The notes beneath the pieces are model-generated. The model saw nothing but the letters and a program-made list of their open reading frames with translations. It was not told the DNA's origin and did not search any database. This document shows, piece by piece, positions 43,998 to 55,900 of a stretch of DNA of 64,000 nucleotides (position 1 is its first letter; every line of letters starts with the position of its first letter). The stretch lies in assembly GCA_023375675.1 (NCBI GenBank), contig JALQBC010000022.1:186001-250000 (forward strand). The letters are read 5' to 3'. The position numbers and the translations under genes are program-made. The DNA is from Cytospora piceicola (taxonomy: Eukaryota; Ascomycota; Sordariomycetes; Diaporthales; Cytosporaceae).

Positions 43998-46501
43998 ATG
44001 GAGGCCATCAAGCAGACCTTCCGGCGATGCAAGGCTGAGGACAGGGTGCGTTACTGAACCAAGCACTCGTCTAACTGACAATATTCTTGTCTTGAACTTG
44101 CTTCGGACACTCGTGATGGAACTGATGGCTGATATACATCTTGAAATAGAGTGCCTTGGTCACCTATGTGACCGCTGGCTACCCTCTGCCTGAGGATACT
44201 TCCGAGATCTGTCTGGCTATGGAGAGGGGAGGTGCTGGTGAGTAAATCAGAAAGACATTATACCACCGTTACTTGCTGTCGCCGGCCTGGCCTTGTCACT
44301 AACCTCGCTTCATTTCCCAGACATCATCGAGCTCGGTGTCCCCTTCACCGATCCCATAGCAGACGGCCCTACCATTCAGACCTCCAACACTGTCGCCCTG
44401 AATAATGGTGTCACCCTGAAGAGCACCCTCCAGATGGTTCGCGATGCCCGGAAAAAGGGCCTCAAGACCCCGGTCTTGTTGATGGGCTACTACAACCCTA
44501 TGCGCGCCTACGGAGAGGAGGCTCTGTTGACCGACTGCAAGGAGGCCGGCGTCAACGGCTTCATTATTTGCGATCTGCCCCCAGAGGAGGCTGTCTCCTT
44601 CCGCAAGCTGTGTTCCAGCGGAGGGTGAGTAACTTCCAGTGAACGGCCAGGTATACAAGATACTCTGTGTTAGCACACACTGACACCATACCTTTGCATT
44701 GCAGGCTCTCCTACATCCCCCTGATCGCCCCCTCCACCTCGGACAACCGCATGAGGCTCCTCTGCCGCCTCGCCGACTCCTTCATCTACGTCGTCTCTCG
44801 CCAGGGCGTTACCGGTGCTCTTGGTACCATGAACGCGAACCTCCCAAGCCTCGTCGAGCGTGTCAAGAAGTACTCGGGCGACAAGCCCGCTGCCGTCGGC
44901 TTCGGTATCTCGACGCGCGACCACTTCACGAGCGTCGCCCAGGTTGCTGACGGTGTCGTTGTCGGCAGCATGATCGTCAGCACACTGCAGAAGGCACCTG
45001 AGGGACAGGGTTACAAGGCGGTTGAGGAGTACTGCGCTTACCTGTGTGGGCGGACGCCCGAGGAGGGTCTGACCAGGGAGGTTGGTGTCGTCGAGGCGAT
45101 CGCCCAGGCTAAGGCGCCCAGCGGCCAGGCCACCGTGGACGCTGTCGTCACGGATGACCACGTCGAGGGAGATGATGCCGACCTGGTGGCCCAGCTGGCC
45201 GCCCTGCACAGCAAGATCCCTGAGCGCTTCGGCGAGTTCGGTGGCCAGTACGTCCCCGAGTCGCTTATGGACTGTCTGTCAGAACTGGAGGAGGGCTTCA
45301 ACAACATCAAGGATTCCCCGGCCTTCTGGGAGGAGTTCCGCTCCTACTACCCCTACATGGGCCGCCCTGGTCAGCTGCACCTTGCCGACCGCCTCACCAA
45401 GCACGCCGGCGGTGCCAACATCTGGCTGAAGAGGGAGGACCTGAACCACACTGGCAGCCACAAGATCAACAACGCTATTGGGCAGATTCTGCTGGCCCGG
45501 AAGCTGGGCAAGACCAAGATTATTGCTGAGACCGGTGCCGGCCAGCACGGTGTGGCGACTGCCACTGTGTGCGCCAAGTTCGGTATGGAATGTACCGTAT
45601 ACATGGGTGCCGTAAGTCTTGACCTTCTTCCCTTCCCCTTCCCATCCTTCTCGCCATTCCAATGTTAAAGCCCCATACTGACTGACTACTGCTACAGGAG
45701 GATGTTAGGCGACAGGCTCTGAACGTCTTCCGGATGAAGCTGCTTGGCGCCAAGGTGGTTGCCGTCGAGGCAGGCAGCAGGACCCTCCGTGATGCCGTCA
45801 ACGAGGCCATGCGCGCCTGGGTTGTCAACCTCGACGACACCCATTACATCATCGGTTCCGCCATTGGCCCTCACCCCTTCCCAACCATCGTGCGGACCTT
45901 CCAGTCTGTCATCGGCAACGAGACGAAGTCGCAGATGCTCGAGAAGCGTGGAAAGCTGCCCGACGCCGTCGTCGCGTGTGTGGGAGGTGGCAGCAACGCC
46001 TCGGGCATGTTCTACCCCTTCTCCAACGACCTCTCTGTCAAGCTCCTCGGAGTTGAGGCTGGCGGTGACGGTATCGACACCCCTCGCCACTCGGCGACGC
46101 TGGCGGCGGGTACCAAGGGTGTTCTGCACGGTGTCAAGACATACGTGCTGCAGAACGAGCACGGTCAGATCCAGGAGACACACTCCGTCTCCGCGGGTCT
46201 GGACTACCCCGCCGTTGGTCCGGAACTGTCGTCGTGGAAGGACAGCGGCCGGGCCCAGTACGTCGCTGCGACGGACGAGCAGGCATTCACCGCCTTCCGA
46301 CTCATCAGCCAGCTGGAGGGTATCATCCCCGCCCTGGAGTCGGCCCACGGTATCTACGGAGCCATTGAGCTGGCCAAGACGATGAGGCCTGACCAGGATG
46401 TTGTTATCTGCCTGAGTGGACGTGGTGATAAGGATGTGCAGAGCGTGGCCGACGAGCTGCCCAAGATCGGGCCCAAGATTGGCTGGGACTTGAGGTTCTA
46501 G
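43998..46501 (+). CDS. TRP5: Bifunctional tryptophan synthase (alpha-beta fusion), 5 exons
   Basis: Exons 43998-44045, 44150-44237, 44321-44624, 44705-45611 and 45698-46501 give 716 residues, as expected of the fungal fused enzyme (Neurospora trp-3, yeast TRP5). The alpha domain has the catalytic pair E49 and D60 in [16 protein letters not shown], at the same numbers as bacterial TrpA. After a linker near 280-300 the beta domain begins [13 protein letters not shown], with the PLP-binding lysine K400 in [13 protein letters not shown], the glycine loop [12 protein letters not shown] and the phosphate-binding [12 protein letters not shown]. It converts indole-glycerol phosphate plus serine to tryptophan in the cytosol, channelling indole. 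All five exons join in frame with GT-AG ends. The convergent neighbour MRPL24 ends 276 bp downstream. Confidence 0.96.
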
Positions 46502-46777
46502 AGGACATACATGTATGTATGTTTGCGAACTACATCGGTCGGCGTACTTGATTTGAATCCCTCACGGGTTTGAGCTGGCATGCCGTCTCGACTCTCTGTA
46601 GATACGACGGTTCTTGGGTTTATAGGTACACAAAATTATATATGGTTTGTACACTGCAATTTAGTCTTGTCCCATCCAAATGGTCTGTCTTTACGTGGTG
46701 ATTTCATTTTGCACACACCGGTATGCGGTACGCAGACTATGGCCATAACACAACCCAGCCCGCTTTCGTCTTGACGG

Positions 46778-47611
46778 CTATGTTCTCTGCTCCTTCATGA
46801 AGCCCTCGTCTTTGCCAATCTCAAAGTCCTCCTCCGTGTCCAACATCCGCTGGGTCTCGTCCAGCAGCGCCTGGGTCGGAGTCAGCCCCGTCGCCTCGGG
46901 CACTAGACCCATTGCGACCGCCTCGCTCATGGCCTCGTCCCTGATGGCCTTGTTGCTCTTGGGCCCCAGCCCCAGCGCGGCCCTCTCGGCGCGGAACTTC
47001 TCGGCGACGATCTCGCTCTGCATGATCCTCCACCTCAGCTTCCAGCCCCACGGGCCCAGGTCCTTGATGCGCTGGCTCTTGTCGCCCAGCAGGTAGTTGT
47101 CCAGGCCGCCGACCTTGTCGACGGTCCTCAGCACGCGGGTGGTGACCCTGGTCTGGACGAAGCACCGCAGGGCCTCGCTCCACAGGCGCCGGCGCTGCAG
47201 GTTGGGGCGCCACTTGCGCGGGGTCTTGACGTCGTGCTTCTCGCTGACGTTGTTGCCGAAGCGGATGCGCGAGGCGCCGTACAGCCCGCCGTTGGACTGC
47301 TTGTAGACCGGGCGCGGGCCGTACGGGTAGGGGGGGATCTCGGGGTTCTTGGAGCTCGGCTTGGGGATGGGGATGGAGAGCCCGTGGGCGTCGCGCGGCA
47401 CGCCCTGGTACGGGTAGCCCGGGGCGAGGGCGGCGGGCGTGGTGCTGAAGAGCCGCCTCGGTGTCGAGATGGGGGTCTGCTGTCGGCGCGCAGACCGGAG
47501 GAGGAGCTGTGGGGTTGTTGATGCGCATGCGGAGGCGGAGGCGGAGGCTGCTGCTGCTGCCGCTGCTGCCACCGCTGGTCGGGGCAGCCCGACGCGTAGA
47601 GTTGAGGCCAT
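46778..47611 (-). CDS. MRPL24: Mitochondrial large-subunit ribosomal protein bL28m (Mrpl24)
   Basis: A single frame from the ATG at 47611 to the stop at 46778, 277 residues. The N-terminus is Ala/Arg/Ser-rich with a poly-Ala/Ser stretch and a RRLFSTTPAALAPGYPYQG segment, a mitochondrial presequence. The L28 domain follows at about 110-190, with GGLYGASRIRFGNNVSEKH, RKWRPNLQRRRLWSEAL and VTTRVLRTVDKVGGLDNYLL, all typical of fungal bL28m. A charged helical C-terminal extension to 277 is normal for the mitoribosomal form. It is part of the 54S large subunit. An in-frame Met 27 nt upstream (47638) is possible, but MASTLRVGLPRPA makes a better presequence start. Convergent with the tryptophan synthase gene. 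Confidence 0.9.
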   Translation of the reverse strand: MASTLRVGLPRPAVAAAAAAAASASASACASTTPQLLLRSARRQQTPISTPRRLFSTTPAALAPGYPYQGVPRDAHGLSIPIPKPSSKNPEIPPYPYGPRPVYKQSNGGLYGASRIRFGNNVSEKHDVKTPRKWRPNLQRRRLWSEALRCFVQTRVTTRVLRTVDKVGGLDNYLLGDKSQRIKDLGPWGWKLRWRIMQSEIVAEKFRAERAALGLGPKSNKAIRDEAMSEAVAMGLVPEATGLTPTQALLDETQRMLDTEEDFEIGKDEGFMKEQRT

Positions 47612-48074
47612 GATTTTCCTATAGCCAAAGGGTCGCAAGATGCGCCGGTACGTTGGGGGTGTGGTGAGGAAGCTGGGAGAAATTGCGGCTATGGGCTTGC
47701 CATGGGTGTCTCCGGTATATCACGGCCTCGATTGACCCAGGACAAAGGACAAATGGGGATGTGGTGAGCTGCTCCAGGGGCGGCTTAACGTGGATTTTGG
47801 TATTGAAAGCTCAATCCAAAGCGAACTGACGTCCAAAACTTCGGTCCCGCACCAGTGCCGTGCTTATGTAAGCCAAACCATAATACATTTGGAGTGACTG
47901 CTTACTGTGTATTATACCTCAATAATACGTGCCTATAATCACTTGACTTCACTTTACTTTACTTTGCTTTGTTTACATGCTCGAGTCACAAGCATTCGAC
48001 GTGTTGACTCTCATGGACATGTGATCACCTCGACCAAGCCTCAAAACAGGCTTATTCTCTCACAAATCTACGCC
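47612..48074. other. Divergent promoter between MRPL24 and the 336-aa protein gene
   Basis: 463 bp shared upstream region containing a (CTTTA)n-like stretch near 47950-47975. No separate gene is visible. Confidence 0.5.
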
Positions 48075-49190
48075 ATGCTTCCACCGGTGGAGGATTCGGT
48101 GCTGCAAGACAATCCCCAGTTTGCCGCCTTATACAGCACTCTCACCACTGCCATACTCAACCCTGACGGCACCACCAAAGATGGCCAAAGCCGTGCCGCC
48201 AGGGAAAGAGATGCTGTCCGCGAGGTACGAGTCTGCGTTTGGTGTTCCTGGTGTTCCTGGTGTTCCTGGTGTTCCTGTCTACCGGGTTGATGAAATCGGA
48301 TAATTGGCTGATCCCAAGTGAAACTGTAGAAACTTGATGCCCATCGCCTGAAGGTCGCCAAACAGCATCTTCTCGCTCAGTCCCTCTCCGCCGCTGTGCC
48401 TCCTGAGCCCGAAGCTTCTGCAAGGCGAACCAGGCCGTCATCAGAAATGCCAGAGCCGCTGTTGGATCTACTGCTGCTTCTCCCACCGCTCCTCACTAGT
48501 GCTGAGCAGTTGTCACCAGACAGCCTCCAACTTCTGCTATCTAGCCCGCCTTTCACGTCACTGGAGGACTATCTGCCCAGCTTGGCAAACATGGTGTCCT
48601 CGAACCTCCAGTCTTCGGCTGTCCAACTCGCCCGTGCAGCCTACCCCACCATAAACGCCTCGTTTCTTCACCGTCACATTCCCTCCGTACCGAGTCATAT
48701 CAGAGACCTCTCTTCGGACGTGCGACAGCAGTCCGCCTCCTTGGCCGGGGCACGCCTGGCTGCGGCTAATTCTCTCGTCAGGCTGCTCCAGAAGCACACC
48801 CAGGCTCTGATACTACTCATCCGCTCTCTCGAGGCAAAGCACGGCGGCGTCGCCCGGTCCCTCGAGTTTCGTGCCGCCGAAGTCTCCCTTGAGGCTCAGT
48901 TCGGCCAAGTCAGCGCCGTCTCGGCGCTGTGGAACGCCAGGAAGGACGTGTATAGCCCAGACGTACGCGAAGCCCTGAGAAATTACGCCAGTCACCTTCA
49001 GGATGGACAGAGGAGACTTGCCGAGGCCGCGAGGACTGCACGGTCTGAGCTGGTGGAGTATGGCATTGCAATCGATGGCGAGGCTGGTGACGCGAGGAAG
49101 GAGCGTGCTATGAGGGAGGCTGCGAGGGCTTATCGAGATATGAGCAGACAGGTGGAAGAGGCTCAGAGGGACTTGGTTCGCCTCCGCTGA
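48075..49190 (+). CDS. Conserved helical fungal protein of unknown function, 2 exons
   Basis: Exons 48075-48224 and 48330-49190 join in frame to 336 residues. The start MLPPVEDSVLQDNPQFAALY was chosen because the upstream frame is low-quality leader. The product is predicted almost wholly helical: Leu-rich helices at about 90-170 (DLLLLLPPLLTSAEQL) and a long charged, coiled-coil-like C-terminal third with many Arg/Glu/Ala residues ending REAARAYRDMSRQVEEAQRD. No signal peptide, membrane span or catalytic motif is visible. This type of protein is widespread in filamentous ascomycetes, but I cannot name a verified role; a subunit of a coiled-coil complex is a guess. The intron carries a 9-bp tandem repeat. 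Confidence 0.8.
48241..48276. repeat. 9-bp tandem repeat (GGTGTTCCT)4 inside an intron
   Basis: Four perfect copies lie between donor 48225 and acceptor 48329. Because the unit is a multiple of three, the retained intron would read repeated Cys-Ser-Trp until a stop near 48288. Confidence 0.92.
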
Positions 49191-49429
49191 GTGACGACAT
49201 CTTTAGCCGTTCTTTTCCGGCAGGAAACCCTTGGATCTAAGAAGTACATTCGCACCACTGCCTCCAGCTAGAGTACCGAACCTCTTTTCTGACTGCAACT
49301 TACACCGGAGTCAGTGGGTCTCTGGAATTGGCAGACGTGCATTCGAGTACCTCAAGCATGAAAAGTTATCGCGGTCAACCCTTGCTGCTCAGGCCATGGT
49401 GCCAAGCCTCGGTCTTATTCCGTCCATAC

Positions 49430-50220
49430 TCAAAGTCCAATGCCAGCAGCGGCCGTATGTCCCTTTGCCTTCTTTCCAGTCTGTTGCACGCTGGGAGGAC
49501 AATCAGTCCCGACGCAGCAATTCACGTGGCCAACCTGACACTCACCATGACTATTCGCGCCGTGGTCTTTCGGAAAGGTGTACGCCGCGCCTTGACAAGG
49601 GGCAAAGGAAGGCGCAGCGAATTTGGCGGAGTTGTCGGCGCGCCTTGGGTTGATGCAGGCATTCTTTCCGTCGTTGTACTCGAATGCAATTGTTGTCAGC
49701 TTGTCTTGGTGCAAAAGAAGGGGACGGCTGAGGATATTTGCCAGGGAAAATAAGCCTTCGGAGCAGGTGCTCAGAGCCGAAAGGTTCTTGTTGCAGCCCG
49801 TCACAATGATGCCATTACAGGAGCAGGAGATGGGCAATGAGAAACCGTCTCTAGTCGTTCAGCATCAGTGAGAAAGTGCTGTCCACGATATGTCCTGAAT
49901 CTGAGGGTCGGCTACTCACACATAGCTCACGTCAACGTCCACTACCGGCACCTTGGATCATGTGTTCTGGAAATAGTCGCCTCGATCAGGGAAACATTGC
50001 CGTTGATGTCGTAGCTGGCTTCGTTCACAGCAACATTGCCGCTTCAATTCCTGGGGACGACCAAAGAATCAGTCGCGTTCGGGGCTATCGTTCCCTCGCC
50101 GACATTGTCAAAAAAAGCCGTCGGTCCAGCTGCCTGATGCACGTGGGAAGTACCGACAACACTGAATATGACGAGTGCAGAGCCGGCAGAGATGGAGTTT
50201 GCGGAGGCAATGCTTTCGCC
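49430..50220 (-). pseudogene. Broken secreted cysteine-rich gene, thaumatin/osmotin-like
   Basis: On the minus strand two protein-like stretches follow each other. The upstream one (50220-49985) reads PTAFFDNVGEGTIAPNATDS, then a TGA at 50046-50044, then SGNVAVNEASYDINGNVSLIE. The frame then shifts. The next frame continues after a second TGA (49960-49958) as VPVVDVDVSYV up to a GTGAGT donor, and after a plausible intron it resumes at DGFSLPISCSCNG to stop at 49430. The last part has regular cysteines, SFAPCQGAAYTFPKDHGAN and CQVGHVNCCVG, a pattern I associate with fungal thaumatin/osmotin-like secreted proteins. No start codon or signal peptide is found upstream, where a 16-bp G run (C on the coding strand) intervenes. 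Two stops, a frameshift and no start argue for a pseudogene. Both stops fit C:G-to-T:A transitions. Confidence 0.55.
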
Positions 50221-51821
50221 GGTCTTCTCGGGGGGGGGGGGGGGGCAAGGCCACGGTCAAGGTGCCTGGACAAAGTATTCAGTAATGCGGGTATATCTCA
50301 GGGTGTACCAACGGAAGACTCGTTCAAAATGCCCGGGAAGAGCACGTTTCGAAGATGCTATGCACAAGACCTCGACGTTTCGAGGTTCTCTAGTCACCCA
50401 CGCATTCCTGCTAAGTCTGGATTCACCTAACGTTGTACTCAGCGTTCCCTCCGTGTCACGTCTTGAATACTACTCGAGTCACAATCATCATCTCTCAACT
50501 GTGCATTTGTTTCCGAGCGAATAGACGTCACGCAATGTTGGGCGCTCACATCGCTTGCAAGTCAACAGATCTAGAGGTTTAAGGATGTCTAGTCTATGCA
50601 CCTATGCCAGCTGCTGATATCCTGCGAGGTTTGTTCGCCATGGCAAGAGGCCGTCACGCAAGTCACTGTCTCACTCAGGGCACATCAAGCCGCGGTTGTT
50701 CCAGTATCGAAGAAGCTGCAACAATGCTCACGTATGTGGCTATTGTCTCGGAGCGAAAACCCACTGTACTGGGAGGCACGATATCTTCATCTGATCATTT
50801 CTCAACCCAAGAACATAACAGTCGGCATCCAGCGGGTTGATGTCCTGAAGGAGACAGCCTTCATGGGCCCATTGAATCTCGTTTGAATTTCGTTTGATTG
50901 GGCGATCAGTCTGTAAATGTGGAAGTTGGGTGCGGATGGATTTTGCATAGCAACCATTGAGATCCAGGCCAGCATTAATCCGGTTTATTAACAACAGAAA
51001 GACGCAGACCAATAGTTTGTCACCGACTCACGATACAGAGTGGTTTACTTGATATGGTTTCGGCGTTTAGGGTGGGGAGAAGTTGACGCCGAAACAGGGG
51101 GGCTACCAAGTTCAATGTTCATATGCCAGATTGACTACATAGATCCGTCCCAGATCTGTTCACACGTGCTTCGGTACCTGACATATCGATCAGTTCTGTT
51201 AGTCTATTAGTCTATATCGTAACGGGGGAAGCCGGAGCGCCACTAGGTTCAGAGACAACCCGCGTTCCGCCCTCGAACCCGTCCGGTTTCTGCTTACAAA
51301 CTGAGGCCAGCAAATTGTGTACAGTATATTCTCGTCGGTCAAACAAAAAAAAAATGCTCTAACCGGAATTCTACGCTGATCGGCGAGGCAGAGTTCTGTT
51401 GATATGGATGCCAGACGCAACGATATTTTGCGAAAAGGTCCACACCACAACGCTCCCGAAGCCCCTGACCATGGCCGCCACCCATTGAATTGGTCTAAAT
51501 TGCATAGTGCATCGTGGAATTCCATAGTAACTCTTGAAGAAAAGAAAAAATTGAACAATAGCGGAATTTATTCGGAGAAAGAATCATCAAAGAATTTTCA
51601 CATACGTCATCGGCTACACCACCTGGGCATGGCTCACGTAGGGCCAATAGCACCGGATGGGCAATGAGTTAGCAATGTGTAGAAACATCCGTAGAGATAG
51701 ATATAAAGCTGACAGCCTGATCAGAACGCGGTAATTCTTCCGAGGTTTTTATCACATCCTCAGCTCTACCGAACCCAAATACCAATCACACACATATACC
51801 CCTTCCTTCAAAACATCCATC
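50221..51821. other. Spacer before the alcohol dehydrogenase gene
   Basis: About 1.6 kb with a poly-G run at 50230-50245, short unsupported frames, a poly-A/T tract near 51345, and the ADH promoter and leader over the last few hundred bases. No gene recognised. Confidence 0.5.
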
Positions 51822-52930
51822 ATGCCTTCCTTCACTGTATTCAAGGGCGACAAGTCCGGCAACCCCAAGAAGAGCACCACCACCAAGCCCGACAAGCTCA
51901 CCGGCGACAGTGTCCTCCTCAAGGTGACCGCTTCCGGTCTCTGCGGAACCGACCTGCACTACAAGCATGCCGACATGGCGCTCGGCCACGAGGGTGTCGG
52001 TATCGTTGAGGAGCTGGGACCCGACTGCAAGCTCTTGAAGAAGGGCGACCGCGTCGGTTGGGGATACGAGCACAACTCCTGCGGACACTGCAAGCAGTGC
52101 CTGAGCGGAACTGAGCAGTACTGCGACAAGAGGGAGATGTATGGAGACGCCGACCTCGACCAGGGCTCCTTTGCTTCTCACGCCGTCTGGCGCGAGTCTT
52201 ACCTCTTCAAGATCCCCGACGAGATGACCGACGCCGAGGCCGCGCCTTTCATGTGCGCCGGCGCCACCGTGTGGACCGCCCTGATGCAGTACAACACCAG
52301 AGCCACCGAGACGGTCGGCATCATTGGTGTTGGTGGTCTGGGCCACATTGCCATCCAGTTCGCCAACAAGATTGGTGCTCGTGTTGTTGTCATCTCCGGC
52401 AGCGACTCGAAGAAGGATGAGGCCATGCGCCTGGGTGCTCACGAGTTCATCGCAACCAAGGGCGCCAAGGAGTTGAAGGTCACCAGCAAGCTCGACAGGC
52501 TGCTGGTCACTACCAGCGCTCAGCCAGACTGGGACCAGCTCATGCCCATCATGGCCGCTGGCTCCACTATCCACCCTCTGTCCGTCGCCGACGGCAACTT
52601 CAGCATCCCCTACATGCCCATGCTGGCCTCCGGTATCACCGTGCAGGGCTCCATTGTTGCCCCTCGTCAAATGCACAGAGAGAGTAAGTCCCCCCCCCCC
52701 TTCCCCCTCCAACACACAGAAGGAAAACCTCAAAATCTTGTTCCCATCACCTACTTTTCGAAAAGCATCGACTGACTGATAACTTGCTTTTAGTGCTCGA
52801 GTTCGCGGCCTTGCACAAGATCAAGCCTGTTGTCCAGGAGTTCCCCATGACCGAGGAGGGTATCAAGGAGGCTATGGACAGGCTGGAGGCTGGAAAGATC
52901 CACTTCAGGGCCGTCCTTATTGCTCAGTAG
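51822..52930 (+). CDS. Zinc-dependent alcohol dehydrogenase (MDR superfamily), 2 exons
   Basis: Exons 51822-52683 and 52794-52930 give 332 residues. Catalytic zinc ligands are C41 (SGLCGTDLH), H56/E57 (GHEGVG) and probably C145 (PFMCAGATVW). The structural zinc set is C87, C90, C93 and C101 in CGHCKQCLSGTEQYC. The dinucleotide-binding loop is GVGGLGH near 170. The pattern fits the cinnamyl-alcohol/NADP-dependent branch of medium-chain dehydrogenases acting on small or aromatic aldehydes and alcohols in the cytosol. The second exon (LEFAALHKIKPVVQEF onward) completes the catalytic domain; reading into the intron gives a frame that ends at 52775. The protein is somewhat shorter than the usual 345-360 residues. 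Cofactor and substrate cannot be decided by eye. Confidence 0.9.
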
Positions 52931-55900
52931 AGCCGGAGTTCTATTTCCTGCAAGCATGGCGTTTTGGGTTAGCATATAGAGGGTCAAGACGGATATGTCT
53001 TCAAAAGTTAGATATGGCCTGGAAAGGTGTTGAATAGAACGTTGTCCTCGTATTCCTGAGTACCAAGCGCGTTGGGATGGTTTCGGTAGTAAAACACTAT
53101 CCAACGGGAGTGATAATAGTTGGCACATTGTCATGTGACACTGAAATGGGTGTGAGGTGAATATAAGAGAGCTAATTTAACAGCGCAGGTAATGTTGATG
53201 ATCAGGTCGTCTCAAAGGAAGCTCACATATACCCCGGCGGTGTCAAGGCGCAGCTGCAGCCAAACAACCGTGGTTCAAAACAAGGAAACTTGTCGATATG
53301 ATGGTGCCATGTATATGGCATGCGCAAGCTTTTGCCTATGGCATGGCAATCCTGCAGATGCGGAGGATGTGCAGGCCCGCCGAAGAAAACCACGGGTTGC
53401 TATGAGATGTCAGGTGACTTGGCTAGACAAGCAGCTCTGGCACCCTTAGTATGTGACGATCTTCTGTGCACTTGCTGACTTGGTATTCTAGTGGACATCT
53501 AGGAGATAAAAATAGCAGTGGCCGTGTTCGCTGTCGAGGATCTTGGACCGGGTAGCATGGGAAAGGGGACGGAGAGTTGTTTCAACGCGCCCACAACCCG
53601 GCATGGCCACCTCCGTCCACATATCCTTGTTTTTAGACAACTCTGCCGCAGCGATGGTAAAGAACGGGGCCAGACTGCTCAACACCACTGCCCGATGGTC
53701 CATTCCAGGTGTGTGGATCTCAAAGATGGGGGGTTGATGTTCAAGGATAAGTCATCAGCTGGACGGCCATCCATGAAAGTGGACTCTGACCACCAGCCCC
53801 AATGAACATCGCGTACTTAGTACACTGAATTGCTCCGCATCCAGGGAAGTTCACGGATCCGAGGAAGGAGGTGAGCTAGTAGAGTATGTATGTATTCATC
53901 ATGTAACACAAGAGAAAATGGGTCGAAAGAAAAGGTGTCGTTTGTGCCCTGTCCTGTCAAGTAGGTTGAGCATATGCGGTTGCCTTGTGGGGGTTGTGTT
54001 TCCTTGACCGTTCGGCCGTTGAGAAACAATTGTCGGGGTCATGATGGAGAGGGCGGCATGGCAGGCAGCATGACTGCCTGGGGCGGCAGCAAAGTTCGAG
54101 CCCTGATCAGCTGGTGGCCGGGGGCAGTGAGAGAGGCTCAATGTTGCAACACATCCGTCCGTACACTCATGCCGGATGGGCCCCGCTTTCAACTTCGGAG
54201 AGGAGTTCATCACACGGAGATGGAACCGTGCTTGGAAAATGACTGCCGGACCCACCCTTCTTGCCTCCTGGCAACCTGGATGTTGAAGCACCCTTGGAGA
54301 ACCCGTCCGGGTAAGTTCTTCTTGTCTCATCTCACTTGCGGTGAGGCTCGAGGAACAGACGGGATGAACAAAATTAGAAGCCCTAGGTTAGATCGGGGAA
54401 GGGGGGCGCCGAGCAGAGGGGTGACTGAGGATATGTTTATGGTGTCCGACAGCCCTCAATGGGAGAAAACATTTAAACTTCTCATTGGTATCCGCAGTCA
54501 TAAAAGCTTGGCCAGCTGGGTCGATGAGGCTGTGTTTCTGGGTAATCAGAAAGCATGGAAGTCGATCCCGGTGTACCGAGGTACTTTATGTACGTCTGCA
54601 CTGTAGATCCCACGGCAACTCCACGGGCGGTAGGATAAGTAACAGCAGTAACAATAAATGGCGTGTCAGTGCACGCATGTCCAGATGTCTGTGTGTATGT
54701 GGAGCCAGATATAAGATGGGGCCTGGTGTGAGTTTCCATGTTTCGTATCTTGGTCGATACGGAGTGGGTGCCGGCAACAACGCGGTGAGGATGTCTGTCT
54801 GTATACCTAGGTAAGTATACGGATTACGTCTGTGTGTATGTACTGTTGTGTGAGTACCTGGGTAGGCAGGTCGTGCTCACCTCACATGGCAACTGGAGCC
54901 AATGAATACCTATATACCTACCTAGGTAGATACTTAAGTATGTAATCGCATGCCGGTGTGTGTGGCGCGGACGAAGTGAACAGGCTGGCGTCGTCGTCAT
55001 GGTTCCGAAATCCCACAAGAGAGATTAGAGACGAAAAGACGCCATGCCATGTCAGCGCCAATTGCTGACGAGTGCTTCCAAGGTTTGTCTCGGTATGTTG
55101 TACTGGGTATAACGCGTCCGGTATGGTGCAAACCTGTCGGGCCTGTGTCATCTTCTCGGGTCTTGTCTGGTGGTGTGTAGAAGCGAAAGTGCGACAACAG
55201 TTAACTAATGGATTGGATTTTGGGGCGGAGCATCTACTGTACTTACCCAGGGCCCAGGGTAGTATCTACTGTGTAAGTACGCCTGGAGATCTGATTGCCC
55301 AGGTGGCGTGACTGGATCTGATTGGCTGCTTGGGCCATTTCAAGTCAGCGAGTATACCTCCCGAGGTCCCTATATACCTAGGTACCTAGGCAGGTCTAGG
55401 TAGCTGGGTAGGTACCCGTACCTAGGTGGTCTGGGTCTGGAGCGAGAAGAGCGTGTGGGAAAGAGTCGGGCTGGTTGGTAGGCCGCGTCAGCTCTTCCGT
55501 CCTTGACAACCTTGGAAGCAAAGTGTGTCTCCAGAGCTGCAGGGCTGTCGCAGCAGTCAGTGCAATTCAGGGCAGTCAAGACCGAGCAAGTTTCCAACAA
55601 GGCAACCTTGTAACATCCCGGACAGCATCCTGGTCACGCCGGCATGAGCCTTCCCCATCCGGTCAAGCTCCTGAGTATTTGCTAGGTACCCAGATACCTA
55701 AATTCCCAGGTAGTCTCTGTGACCCATTTACTACAGGGTTTCCAGAAGACAACCTTACAGTCTGGACTCTTTGACAGGCCAGGCCTAGTCCCCAAGTCCC
55801 CAAGTCCCTAATGCTTCCAAGGTTACAAGGTTTCCCTACAACGGTTCCCTCCTTCCCTCTCGCCTTTTCAACGTGCACTACCGGTAGGTACGCATTATAC

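Noticed and set aside
45692..46348. 218-codon minus-strand ORF
   Set aside because: Antisense shadow of the last exon of tryptophan synthase.
53974..54606. 210-codon plus-strand ORF downstream of the ADH gene
   Set aside because: No signal peptide, domain or convincing codon pattern, and overlapping frames on both strands are similarly open.
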